Positions 9,649 through 18,004 of a DNA stretch of 64,000 nucleotides are shown in pieces. The notes under the pieces are model-generated. The model saw nothing but the letters and a program-made list of their open reading frames with translations, was not told the origin of the DNA and ran no database searches. Position 1 is the stretch's first letter; each line of letters starts with the position of its first letter. The position numbers were made by a program, and so were the translations under genes. The DNA comes from DASXMT01 sp963812965 (GTDB taxonomy: Bacteria > Actinomycetota > Acidimicrobiia > Acidimicrobiales > RAAP-2): positions 223,776 through 287,775 of the forward strand of contig CAWEXG010000001.1 of the NCBI GenBank assembly GCA_963812965.1, given 5' to 3'.

Positions 9649-10320
9649 TCAGTCGGGCGCGACGTGTCTAGCCACCGCCAGTACGACTGGCTCGGGAATC
9701 TCGATGCCGGTGACGGTGACCGAGGCGACACCTTCGAGGTACTTCGGCACGCCCGAAGAGGGGTACGGCCACGTCACCTCCACGAAGCCGTCTTTCGAGA
9801 CAACAGTGGCCGTGACTCCGTTCGCCAGCGCCAACTGCTTGCCACCTGATGGCGGCGGGGTATGTCGAGGACTACCAGGATCGACCGAGCTGTTCACATC
9901 CGAGGTGACGGTGACGGTTGGCCCCGCCGTCGAACTGACTGACGTCCCCCCAACAGTTCCCTGTTCTGTGTAGATAGTCGAGTAGAGCGCGTAGTCCTCC
10001 GGAAGCGAGGCGACATCACGCCGGAAAGGTATGAGGTTCGCCGGCATCTCCGTGGCATGGGGCAGTTGGCACCACCAGCCATCCGTGCGCGAACTGGCTC
10101 CTTCCTGCTGGGCATAGAGAGGGGCTTCGAGTGGGGGATCGGATGTCATGGGCTTACAGGCAACTGGACGCAGAGCACCGACACCCACGGATCCTGAGGT
10201 CGACGCCCCAACCCATGACTGCCCGAGAACAACGGACAGGACAGCTGATATGAGCACCGTACGAGCACCCAGACGAACGAGACCACTCGACCTGTATCGA
10301 TGTGGTGTCCGCTCTCTCAT
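9649..10320 (-). CDS. Secreted protein of unknown function
   Basis: About 223 residues from the ATG at 10320, which has AAGGGAG eight bases upstream; the frame extends further to 10446 but that would start inside a hairpin. N-terminus: several Arg residues, then a hydrophobic run TVLISAVLSVVLGQSWVGA, a likely signal peptide. The mature part has three Cys, a Trp-rich motif (DGWWCQLPHATEMPANLIPF) and a C-terminal beta-rich region. No family recognised. It lies between a PstS-like gene and pstC, in the same direction, so a role on the cell surface during phosphate starvation is plausible but unproven. Confidence 0.6.
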   Translation of the reverse strand: MRERTPHRYRSSGLVRLGARTVLISAVLSVVLGQSWVGASTSGSVGVGALRPVACKPMTSDPPLEAPLYAQQEGASSRTDGWWCQLPHATEMPANLIPFRRDVASLPEDYALYSTIYTEQGTVGGTSVSSTAGPTVTVTSDVNSSVDPGSPRHTPPPSGGKQLALANGVTATVVSKDGFVEVTWPYPSSGVPKYLEGVASVTVTGIEIPEPVVLAVARHVAPD

Positions 10321-10410
10321 GTCCCTGTCTCCCTTGTCCCGCACCTGCATCACTGCTGCTCGGACGCCGGATGGATGCCAGTTCGACTCGATGACCCTTC
10401 TGCACCAGAA

Positions 10411-10449
10411 GTCATGAACCCGGGACCGGTACGGTCCCGGGTTCATGAC
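10411..10449 (-). terminator. Perfect 18-bp hairpin after the PstS-like gene
   Basis: The 18 bases 10411-10428 are exactly complementary to 10432-10449 with a three-base loop (GTA). The stem is GC-rich at the loop and there is no T-run after it. It lies 40 bases past the stop of the PstS-like gene and before the start of the next gene, so a transcription terminator or mRNA-stabilising hairpin is most likely. Confidence 0.7.
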
Positions 10450-10489
10450 CCTTACGAAGAGGTTCTGTTACTGCAGACGTGCTTCCCGG

Positions 10490-11920
10490 CTACGGAGTGG
10501 GGTACGCCAGGCCCGGGAACTCTCGGCAGGTGGAACCATCCAGGTTGTCGTGTGCTCCACCACCAGTGGTCGTCAGTGGCACGAATCCCTGGGCGATGAT
10601 GGTCGCTGAGTCGCTCCCGTTGCAGAGTGCACTCGTCGAGCCTTTCGCCTGGTTGTCGAAGCCGACCAGGAACCGAGCACCGTTGTAGTCCGGCAGTAGC
10701 GTGTCATCGACGTTGTAGACAAACCGGACACCAGGGACGCTCGCTGTCGAGTCCGAGGGATCGCCGTTGGTTTGGCTGCTGGCCGGCAAGTGCGAATACC
10801 ACTCGTTCGCCTCGCTGATCGTATTGTTGTCGATGGCCTCTGTACCCCGGCCCGAACTACCACGTGCCGGAGGCGTGAAGTCCACGTACGGATCCGAGTG
10901 GTTGGTCGTGCTCTCCATGTTGGCCAACGTCAGACTGGTGTCGAAGTTTCCCATGGTGTTGGTATTTCCGGTGAGCTGCTGATCAATGATGTTGTTTGCC
11001 GTCGAGCTGTTGTCGGTGGGACCGTTCCACGCCGATTCGAACTTGCCGGCCGAGTAGACGTAGATGGCGTTGGCGTCTGAGACACTGTTCGCCACTTGGT
11101 TGTAGATGATCCCGTCCTCGGAGTTCTCCTCGTTGGGTGCAGTCTGGCTACCCGAGGTGAACGAGACGATCGGTCCGGTTGCACAGTGGTTCACCGTTCC
11201 GTCCAGGACGGTCGGGTCGAAGCCCAGGACATCCGTGTATACGGCGCGTGTGCCCGATCCCGACTGCGGCCAGTACCGGACGATGGTGCCGGTGTTCGTC
11301 CCGACCCCGGCCTGGGCCCAGGTCGTGACGGGGGTGGAGGTCGCCGGGTTCCAGCAGCTGTAGATGTTCTTGACCTCTTGGAGTGTCAAGGTAACCGGAG
11401 CAACTGCCGTACCGCCGGCGTTCGATCCGACCAGCGGCACCACTCCGTCGAGGGCGTAGGCGTAGTACTGGAAGTGCGAGCCGACCGGGTCACCACTCTC
11501 ATGGCTCCCGCTGGGGAGAGTTTCGGCGTTCGGCGCCGGAGGCGAGGACGACCGGGAGAAGTCGATGCATCCCTGTTCGTTGGCTGCAGCCGTTTCCTCA
11601 GCAGCAAGCGCCGTCTTCCCCTGGCCCGATCCGTTCGGGGGCTGCTTCGCTGTCGAGTAGGTGACCCCACCGACACAGGAGATCGGGTCGGAGTCGATCG
11701 TCTCGGTCTGCGTTCCGGTGAGGGCATTGGGGTTGACGTTGTTCACCGTTGCCGGGAACAGCGCGTTCATCATGTCGAAGGTGGTGAACGACCCCACCGC
11801 CGTGATCTGCGTGTTGCTGGCCTGGGCGACACCGCCCCCTCCCAGAACGAGGCCTCCGAAGCTGCCCACTAGTGCGGCCGTGGCGAGTGCGCTTCGTCGC
11901 GCTCTCTTGGTGATCTGCAT
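10490..11920 (-). CDS. pstS: PstS-like phosphate-binding protein, secreted
   Basis: 476 residues, intact. Extracellular binding protein of the PstS/PBP superfamily. ATG at 11920 is preceded by AGGAGG nine bases upstream. The signal peptide has an ARR n-region and ends GVAQAS; there is no lipobox Cys. Motifs: AVGSFTTFDMMNALFP at the start of lobe 1, CIDFSRSSSPP, YYAYALDGVVPLVG, and VRYWPQSGSGTRAVYTDVLG with the Ser-Gly-Ser-Gly-Thr oxyanion loop. Unlike the two PstS-like proteins nearer pstB it has no membrane helix at the C-terminus and would be released or wall-retained. First gene of the locus, followed by a strong hairpin, so it can be made in excess. Confidence 0.82.
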   Translation of the reverse strand: MQITKRARRSALATAALVGSFGGLVLGGGGVAQASNTQITAVGSFTTFDMMNALFPATVNNVNPNALTGTQTETIDSDPISCVGGVTYSTAKQPPNGSGQGKTALAAEETAAANEQGCIDFSRSSSPPAPNAETLPSGSHESGDPVGSHFQYYAYALDGVVPLVGSNAGGTAVAPVTLTLQEVKNIYSCWNPATSTPVTTWAQAGVGTNTGTIVRYWPQSGSGTRAVYTDVLGFDPTVLDGTVNHCATGPIVSFTSGSQTAPNEENSEDGIIYNQVANSVSDANAIYVYSAGKFESAWNGPTDNSSTANNIIDQQLTGNTNTMGNFDTSLTLANMESTTNHSDPYVDFTPPARGSSGRGTEAIDNNTISEANEWYSHLPASSQTNGDPSDSTASVPGVRFVYNVDDTLLPDYNGARFLVGFDNQAKGSTSALCNGSDSATIIAQGFVPLTTTGGGAHDNLDGSTCREFPGLAYPTP

Positions 11921-12352
11921 AGTGCTTCAGCCTCCTACGCTGGTTGGATATAGGTGCTGCCTCGTCGCCCTCATAGACCAATTGAGCAGCGCCAGTATCC
12001 TCACCTTTATGCGAGTGTCTTTTCAAGGTTTAGAGGATTAACTCACCGTTTGGAAAGTTAATTCTTTGAGTCATTACCTGGCCATTGTGTGACGGGAACG
12101 CGACAGGATCACTCTTCCTGAGGCGAACCACAGCAGCAAGGTAACGACCACCAATGAACGCCACGCGCCCGGAGCGTCACAACGAGACGATTTCTTTGCA
12201 ACAGCACTGTGACAACCTCGAACTGCCATCGCCTTCTGGACCGGTTCTACCGCCGAACGACCCTTCCCTCATATGGGCGCGTGGGGTTCCAGAGGAGCAG
12301 AGTTGGACCGGGACTGAGTTGGACAGCCCGAAAAGAAGCTTGGTTCAGAAAG
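11921..12352. other. Intergenic region between catalase and PstS-like gene
   Basis: No convincing gene. The half next to the PstS-like gene is AT-rich near 12040-12080 and carries single GTTC-led 11-mers on the minus strand (12159-12149 and 12128-12118, and GTTCCCGTCAC further down), spaced 31 rather than 33 bases, so PHO-box assignment is weak. The half next to the catalase 3' end shows only a short direct repeat (GTTGGAC twice near 12303-12323). Confidence 0.5.
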
Positions 12353-13858
12353 TCAGAACCCGGGACCGGCGTCGGGTGGACCGTCACTGCCTTTGCGGGC
12401 GCCGTCCACGGCGGCAGCAACCCGCTTTCCGTACTCCGGATCGGCGGCGGCAAAGTTGGCAACCGCCCGGTCGATGATGTCGTCTCGGCTGACCTGGGAC
12501 AGGCTCGTGGCGATCGAGGTAATGAGTCGGGACTGCGCGTCAGCATCCATCAGGCGATAGAGATTGCCTGCCTGGACGAAGTCGTCGTCGGCCGTGTGCC
12601 GTTCCCACTCGTAGCTCCCGGACATCCCTGAGCTCTGGAGCCCTTGGTAGAGGGGCTCACCGGTCTCGACCGGGCCGTTGAAGCTGTTGGGCTCGTAGTT
12701 CTTACTGCCACCGCCGTTGTCGTCGACGGCCATGAACCCGTCCCTCCCGTAGTTGTCGGCCGTCGTCGCATGGGGAGCGTTGACCGGGATGGCGGTGTGA
12801 TTGATCCCCAGACGGTACCGATGGGCGTCGCCGTAGGCGAAGAGCCGGCCTTGGAGCATCTTGTCCGGCGAGGGGCCGATGCCGGGGACGAAGTTGCCGG
12901 GGTCGAACGCCGCCTGCTCCACCTGGGCGAAGTAGTTGTCGGGCCAGCGATTGAGGGTCATGCGTCCCACCGGAATGAGCGGGTAGTCCCGCTGCGACCA
13001 CACCTTGGTCAGGTCGAACGGGTTGAACCGGTAGGTCTTCGCCTCGGCCGCCGGCATGATCTGCGCCTTCAGGGTCCAAGAGGGATAGTCGCCGCGTTCG
13101 ATGGCCTCCCGGAGGTCCTGGAGGTGGTGCTCGGGATTGGCCCCACCGACCTCTTCAGCCTCTTCGTTGGTGAAGAAGCCGATGCCCTGGTCGGTCTTCC
13201 AGTGATACTTGACCCAGACCTGTTCGTTCTGGGCATTGACCCACTGGAAGGTATGCGAGCCGAAACCGTCCATATGGCGCACCGACGAGGGGCGGCCCCG
13301 ATCCCCGAACAGCCAGGTGAACTGGTGGGTGGCTTCGGGCGACAACCCGAAGAAGTCCCAGACGTTGTCCGGCTCTTGCTGGTTGGTGCGAGGGTCGTAC
13401 TTCTGCGAGTGGATGAAGTCGGGGAACTTGAGGGGGTCACGGATGAAGAAGATGGGGGTGTTGTTCCCGACCAGGTCGTAGTTACCGTCCTGCGTGTAGA
13501 GCTTGATGGCGAAGCCCCTGGGGTCGCGCGCCGTGTCCGGAGCGCCCTTCGACCCAGCCACAGTGGAGAACCGGGCCAGCACCTCGGTCTGCTTGCCGAC
13601 CTCCGACAGGAACCGGGCTCGCGTGTACTGAGTGACATCGTGGGTTACCTCGAACACACCGAAGGCGGCAATACCAACGGCGTGGACTACTCGCTCGGGG
13701 ATCCGCTCTCGGTTGAAACGAGCCAGCTTTTCAAGCAGGTGCTGGTCTTGGAGTAGCACGGGACCGCTGGGACCAGCCGTCTGCGAGTGCTGGTTGTCCT
13801 GCACGGGCGCACCCGACTCGGTGGTGAGGGTTGGACGGGGTTCGGTTGGTTCGGTCAT
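12353..13858 (-). CDS. katA: Haem catalase (clade 3 type)
   Basis: 501 residues from the ATG at 13858 (AGGAGA upstream). Converts hydrogen peroxide to water and oxygen in the cytoplasm. The distal His59 lies in RIPERVVHA, the catalytic Asn in GNNTPIFFIRDP, and the proximal haem-ligand Tyr in RLFAYGDAHRYRLG. Small-subunit, clade 3 length with no flavodoxin-like C-terminal domain. One departure is AVGIAAFG after the distal His where most relatives have AKGAGAFG. Single gene with no regulator alongside; it faces the end of pgi in the same direction. Confidence 0.95.
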   Translation of the reverse strand: MTEPTEPRPTLTTESGAPVQDNQHSQTAGPSGPVLLQDQHLLEKLARFNRERIPERVVHAVGIAAFGVFEVTHDVTQYTRARFLSEVGKQTEVLARFSTVAGSKGAPDTARDPRGFAIKLYTQDGNYDLVGNNTPIFFIRDPLKFPDFIHSQKYDPRTNQQEPDNVWDFFGLSPEATHQFTWLFGDRGRPSSVRHMDGFGSHTFQWVNAQNEQVWVKYHWKTDQGIGFFTNEEAEEVGGANPEHHLQDLREAIERGDYPSWTLKAQIMPAAEAKTYRFNPFDLTKVWSQRDYPLIPVGRMTLNRWPDNYFAQVEQAAFDPGNFVPGIGPSPDKMLQGRLFAYGDAHRYRLGINHTAIPVNAPHATTADNYGRDGFMAVDDNGGGSKNYEPNSFNGPVETGEPLYQGLQSSGMSGSYEWERHTADDDFVQAGNLYRLMDADAQSRLITSIATSLSQVSRDDIIDRAVANFAAADPEYGKRVAAAVDGARKGSDGPPDAGPGF

Positions 13859-14027
13859 GACGGTCTCCTCTGTCCTGAGACTGCATCTGTCCTGAGCGGG
13901 TGAGGTGGGGCTTCTGCTCACTCCTGCTCACAACCGAGGCTACCGTCACGCGCTTCCAGGCCGATCGAGTCGCCGAACACTGCCGTCAGACCTATGCAAC
14001 CCTCGAAGTCGAACGGTTATCCCTAGC

Positions 14028-15674
14028 TCAGACGGGCCTGCCGCGCTGAGCCCGATAACAGCGAACCAGCGCGGCGGTCGATCCGTCCTGGCCTGACAGG
14101 TCCGGCACCTGGTCGTCGACCAGCGCTGGAGCCAACTGCTTCGCCATGACCTTGCCCAGCTCGACTCCCCACTGGTCGAACGAGTCGATTCCCCAGATCA
14201 CTCCCTCGGTGAACACCGTGTGCTCGTACAGCGCCACCAGCTGACCGAGCACAGAAGGGGTCAGCTTGGGAGCGAGGATGGTAGAGCTGGGGCGGTTCCC
14301 GGGCATGACCTTATGGGGCACCACCGCAGGGTCGGCCCCCTCAGCAGCCACCTCCTCGGCTGTCCGGCCGAATGCCAGGACCTTGCTCTGGGCGAAGCAG
14401 TTGGCCATCAACAGGTCGTGCTGGTCACCGATCTCATGGGTGGACTCCACGAAGCCGATGAAGTCGGCGGGAATCAGTTTCGTCCCCTGATGGATCAATT
14501 GGTAGAAGGCGTGCTGACCGTTCGTCCCAGGCTCCCCCCAGAAGATCTCCCCGGTCTGGCCCCACACCGGCGAGCCGTCTCGCTGCACCGACTTGCCGTT
14601 GGACTCCATTGTGAGCTGTTGCAGGTAAGCCGGGAAACGAGCCAGCCGCTGGTTGTATGGCAGCACGGCATGGGTCTGCGACCCGAAGAAGTTGTTGTAC
14701 CAGACGTTCAACAGCCCCTGGATCACCGGCATGTTGGACTCCAGCGGGGTCGTGCGGAAGTGCTCATCCATGGCGTGGAAACCTTCGAGCATCTGCTCGA
14801 AACCGTCAGGCCCGATAGCGATCATGAGGGAAAGGCCGATGGCCGAGTCGTACGAGTACCGTCCACCGACCCAGTCCCAGAACCCGAACATGTTGTGGGG
14901 ATCGATGCCGAACCGGGTGACCCCCTCCTCGTTGGTGGATACCGCCACGAAATGCTTTGCTATCGCCTCGTCGCCGACGCCCAGACCGCCGAGGAGCCAG
15001 TTTCGAGCGGCGGCGGCGTTGGTCAGCGTCTCCAGGGTGGTGAACGTCTTCGAACACACCACGAACAGCGTCTCCGCCGGGTCGAGGTCGTGGGTCTTGT
15101 TCCACAGGTCGACCGGGTCGATATTCGAGACGAACCGGCAAGTGATCTCAGGATGGGCGTAGTCGAGCAGCGCCTCATAGGCCATGGCCGGGCCCAGGTC
15201 GGAACCACCGATACCGATGTTGACCACCGAACGGATCCGTCGGCCGGTGTAACCGGTCCAGGCGCCACTACGAACCCGGTCAGCTAGATCACGCATACGG
15301 TCAAGGACCTGGTGCACATCGTGGACGACGTCCTGACCGTCGACCTCGAGGTGGGTGTCGGCCGGCATGCGAAGCGCGACGTGCAGCACGGCACGGTCTT
15401 CGGTGGTGTTGATGTGGCGCCCGGCGAACATGCCGTCCCGATGCTGTTCGAGACCGGAACGACGAGCCACGTCCACCAGACAGGACAGCGTCTCGGTGGT
15501 AGCCCGGTGCTTCGAGTAGTCGAGGGTGAGGTCCCCGGCCGCCACGGTCATCCGATCGGCCCGGTCGGGTTGGTCGGCGAACAGGTCCCGTAGATGGGCG
15601 TTTTTCATCGCCTCGAAGTGAGCAGCGAGCGCCTGCCACTCGGTGGTCCCGGTGATATCCACAACCTCAGCCAT
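14028..15674 (-). CDS. pgi: Glucose-6-phosphate isomerase
   Basis: 548 residues from the ATG at 15674, behind AAGGAGG at five bases; the frame continues upstream to 15839 but without a ribosome site. Interconverts glucose-6-phosphate and fructose-6-phosphate. Family signatures: VNIGIGGSDLGPAMAYEAL, FVSNIDPVDL, SKTFTTLETLTNA, the GRYSYDSAIGLS region and the C-terminal QWGVELGK segment with the catalytic Lys. Length is that of the E. coli-type enzyme. Divergent from the response-regulator gene across a 268-base spacer. Confidence 0.96.
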   Translation of the reverse strand: MAEVVDITGTTEWQALAAHFEAMKNAHLRDLFADQPDRADRMTVAAGDLTLDYSKHRATTETLSCLVDVARRSGLEQHRDGMFAGRHINTTEDRAVLHVALRMPADTHLEVDGQDVVHDVHQVLDRMRDLADRVRSGAWTGYTGRRIRSVVNIGIGGSDLGPAMAYEALLDYAHPEITCRFVSNIDPVDLWNKTHDLDPAETLFVVCSKTFTTLETLTNAAAARNWLLGGLGVGDEAIAKHFVAVSTNEEGVTRFGIDPHNMFGFWDWVGGRYSYDSAIGLSLMIAIGPDGFEQMLEGFHAMDEHFRTTPLESNMPVIQGLLNVWYNNFFGSQTHAVLPYNQRLARFPAYLQQLTMESNGKSVQRDGSPVWGQTGEIFWGEPGTNGQHAFYQLIHQGTKLIPADFIGFVESTHEIGDQHDLLMANCFAQSKVLAFGRTAEEVAAEGADPAVVPHKVMPGNRPSSTILAPKLTPSVLGQLVALYEHTVFTEGVIWGIDSFDQWGVELGKVMAKQLAPALVDDQVPDLSGQDGSTAALVRCYRAQRGRPV

Positions 15675-15942
15675 GTGCGCCTCCTTCGGCCGACTCCGTG
15701 CCGTGCTCTTCTGCACCGTACTGCGAGGGACTTCCACCGGGTCTTCTGGGAATGAGGAGATCACCGAGGTTTTACCCGTACGTGACATGACCGTCGCATC
15801 CCGTTTACCACCGTTTCGTACCGTCATCAGTGATGACACCGACGCGTCATGCTCTACGCACCCTGCCTTTCGCTACGTCACCCTTCTTCACCTCACCTCG
15901 CCCTCTCACGGCACCTCACGTCACCCACTCGCTGAGCCTCCT

Positions 15943-16710
15943 ATGACTGTCGCCCTCCGGTCGTCCGAGCGCGTCGCCCCATCCACAGATACTCCATCCT
16001 CAGATGTGCCATCCGCCGTTGACGGGACCAGGATTCTGGTGATCGACGGCGACGCCACCAGTCGAGAAACGCTCGCAGCCGGGCTACTGGCCGAGGGCTT
16101 CGACGTGATTGCGGCTCATGACGGAAGCGAAGGGGTCCGCCTCCTGACCATCGCCCGACCCTCACTGGTCCTCCTCGACATGTTCCTCCCGGACCAGTCA
16201 GGGCTGGCCGTCTTCCGACGGATCGAGGCGGTGACGTCCATACCGGTCATCATGGTCACGGCCAGGGACGACGAGATCGACGCCGTCCTCTCGTTGGAGG
16301 CCGGCGCTGCCGACCATGTGACAAAGCCGTTCCGCATCCGGGAGCTGACCGCCCGGGTACGGGCGGTCCTCCGGCGGGTGGGGGCCTCATCGGCAACCGA
16401 CTCCCCGGACACCCTGTTCGAGTCGGGTCCGGTCAAGATCGACGTCTCCACACGTGAGGTCACGATTCGAGGCGTCGTTGTCGACATGTCGAGGAAAGAG
16501 CTCGACCTCCTGTTGCTGCTCGTCTCGGAAGCAGGGCACGTGGTCACCCGCGCTCACTGCATGGAGCACCTCTGGCGCGATCGCCGGCTTGCCGACAGCC
16601 GAACGCTCGACACGCACATCAAGCGGGTCCGCAAGAAGGTCGAGCTCGATCCAGCCAATCCCCAGCACATTCTCACCATCCGGGGCATCGGGTACCGGTT
16701 CAGGGCGTAG
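15943..16710 (+). CDS. OmpR/PhoB-family response regulator with altered acidic pocket
   Basis: 255 residues. The receiver domain (30-145) has phosphoacceptor Asp79 (LVLLDMFLPDQSG), Thr106 and Lys128 (TKPF). The acidic pair is Asp35-Gly36 (VIDGD) instead of Glu/Asp-Asp, so one metal ligand is missing and phosphorylation may be weak or absent. The C-terminal winged helix (about 165-255) is typical: MSRKELDLLLLLVSEAG, SRTLDTHIKRVRKKVE, RGIGYRF. The start at 15943 lacks a clear ribosome site. No kinase gene follows; a second regulator is 203 bases downstream, then a pst operon. A PhoP/RegX3-like role is inferred from context. The 50 bases upstream are dense in TCACC repeats. Confidence 0.85.
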   Translation: MTVALRSSERVAPSTDTPSSDVPSAVDGTRILVIDGDATSRETLAAGLLAEGFDVIAAHDGSEGVRLLTIARPSLVLLDMFLPDQSGLAVFRRIEAVTSIPVIMVTARDDEIDAVLSLEAGAADHVTKPFRIRELTARVRAVLRRVGASSATDSPDTLFESGPVKIDVSTREVTIRGVVVDMSRKELDLLLLLVSEAGHVVTRAHCMEHLWRDRRLADSRTLDTHIKRVRKKVELDPANPQHILTIRGIGYRFRA

Positions 16711-16822
16711 GGGCTCGTCCGCTGCGAGCTCCGCTTCGCTCCCCCCTCCCAAGCTGCGGCATCGCGGCCGGACGGGCCCCTACGTCCTGAACCGTGGCGT
16801 CCTCGACAGGATGTCGCTCAAT

Positions 16823-16888
16823 GTTCACGTAACGATCACCGTCGTGTTGCCTCATTGGCGCGAACCGTTCACCTCCTCTTCATACGAT
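16823..16888 (+). promoter_or_regulatory. Candidate PHO boxes upstream of the second response regulator
   Basis: Two pairs of 11-nt direct repeats: GTTCACGTAAC then GATCACCGTCG (16823-16844), and GTTCACCTCCT then CTTCATACGAT (16867-16888). The pairs are exactly 44 bases (four periods) apart, so all four units lie on the same helical phase. They match the GTTCA-led actinobacterial PHO box and end 25 bases before the ATG. Autoregulation is inferred. Confidence 0.6.
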
Positions 16889-16913
16889 CCGGCCGGGAGG
16901 TCGAAGCGTCGCC

Positions 16914-17750
16914 ATGTCAGACACGAGGTTGCCGTTGGACGACGACAGCATTCGGGTACTCGTCGTCGAGGACGAGGAGTCCTATCGTGAGGCCATCTCC
17001 TCCGGCTTACGGGCCGAGGGATACCGGGTGGAGCTGGCTGCAGACGGGAACGAAGGCCTGCGCTGCTTCACCGACCACCCTCCCGACATCGTGCTCCTCG
17101 ACGTCCTGCTCCCGGGCATCAGCGGCACCGAGGTATGCAGACGAATGCGGGCGATCGCTCCCGTGCCCATCGTCATGGTCAGTGCGGTTGATACCGAGCT
17201 CGATGTGGTGCTCGGTCTCGAGCTGGGGGCCGCCGACTACGTCACCAAGCCCTTCCACCTCCGTGAGCTCATAGCCCGGATGCAGGCGGTGCTGAGGCGA
17301 GTGGCACCCACCGTGCTGGTTCCCGAACCGGAACCTGAACCGGAGCGATCCGCAGACAGACCGACCCGGCTGAGCGACATGGGCGCCTACGGCGACGCAC
17401 GTCCCGATATCGTCATGGGCTCGGTGAGTGTCAATTTCGTCAGGCGGGAAGTATCCAACCACGGCCAACGGGTTCATCTATCACGACGCGAGTTCGATCT
17501 TCTGGCTGCGTTGCTCACGCCACCGGGTCGGGTTCGCACCCGAGACGAGCTGATCGACCTCCTCTGGCCACACCGCGACCTGTCCGACAGCCGGACCCTT
17601 GACACGCACATCCATCGCTTACGGTCCAAGCTCGAACCCGACCCGTCCAACCCCCGTTTCATCGTGACCGTCCGAGGGGTGGGCTTCCGGATCGATCTGG
17701 GGGACACTCGGTCGCAGCTCCCCACAGGATCGACCGCCCCGACCGAGTGA
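16914..17750 (+). CDS. OmpR/PhoB-family response regulator, RegX3/PhoP-like
   Basis: 278 residues. Receiver domain 13-128 with the full set of residues: Glu19-Asp20, phosphoacceptor Asp63 (IVLLDVLLPGISG), Ser90 and Lys112 (TKPF). A linker with repeated Pro-Glu (about 135-145) leads to a winged-helix DNA-binding domain (LSRREFDLLAALLT, SRTLDTHIHRLRSKLE, VRGVGFRID). The second ATG-proximal element is GGGAGGT, somewhat distant. It directly precedes pst locus 2 and is itself preceded by PHO-type repeats, so it is the best candidate for the phosphate regulator. Its sensor kinase is not in the window. Confidence 0.88.
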   Translation: MSDTRLPLDDDSIRVLVVEDEESYREAISSGLRAEGYRVELAADGNEGLRCFTDHPPDIVLLDVLLPGISGTEVCRRMRAIAPVPIVMVSAVDTELDVVLGLELGAADYVTKPFHLRELIARMQAVLRRVAPTVLVPEPEPEPERSADRPTRLSDMGAYGDARPDIVMGSVSVNFVRREVSNHGQRVHLSRREFDLLAALLTPPGRVRTRDELIDLLWPHRDLSDSRTLDTHIHRLRSKLEPDPSNPRFIVTVRGVGFRIDLGDTRSQLPTGSTAPTE

Positions 17751-17763
17751 TCGGGCGGGGCGG
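17734..17763 (+). terminator. Hairpin terminator after the response regulator
   Basis: A 13-bp stem with one mismatch and a four-base loop spans the stop codon of the second regulator (17734-17746 with 17751-17763). It is GC-rich without a T-run and is followed by GGCGG-type short repeats to about 17790. It separates the regulator from the pst operon. Confidence 0.55.
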
Positions 17764-17924
17764 GGCGGCAGGGCGGCAGGGCGGCTGGAATCGAGACCCG
17801 GGATGGGACGGCGGCCAGGCGGAGACCACCAGCTCAAGAAGCCAAGTGCGTGAACTGCGACGTAAACCAATCGACAAAAAAGAAACCAACTGTTTCCCTG
17901 AATTCCATCTTCCTGTCACTTTCT

Positions 17925-17965
17925 GTTCCCGTTGGGTTCATCTCAGATTGTTACGTTCCCATTAC
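17925..17965 (+). promoter_or_regulatory. Candidate PHO box upstream of pst locus 2
   Basis: GTTCCCGTTGG (17925-17935) is followed immediately by GTTCATCTCAG (17936-17946), an 11-nt direct repeat of the PHO type; GTCACTTTCT just before it is a weaker third unit and GTTCCCATTAC at 17955 a fourth, out of phase. The repeats lie 40-80 bases before the pstB start in an AT-richer stretch. Confidence 0.55.
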
Positions 17966-18004
17966 CAAGCCTGTGACTGAAGCGATACGGCGAAGAGGAC
18001 CCTC

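Noticed and set aside
12356..12369. 14-base match between the catalase 3' end and the hairpin at 10417-10430
   Set aside because: Matches of this length are expected by chance in 64 kb of GC-rich DNA, and this one lies within catalase codons.
12644..13756. Long plus-strand frame antisense to catalase
   Set aside because: Shadow of the catalase codon pattern; no recognisable motif or ribosome site.
14220..15287. Long plus-strand frame antisense to pgi
   Set aside because: Same strand-shadow effect in GC-rich DNA; no family similarity.
15878..15930. Dense TCACC repeats upstream of the first response regulator, considered as PHO boxes
   Set aside because: Spacing is 10, 5 and 18 bases, not 11, and the GTTC lead is missing. 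May be a promoter feature, but not supported as a PHO box.
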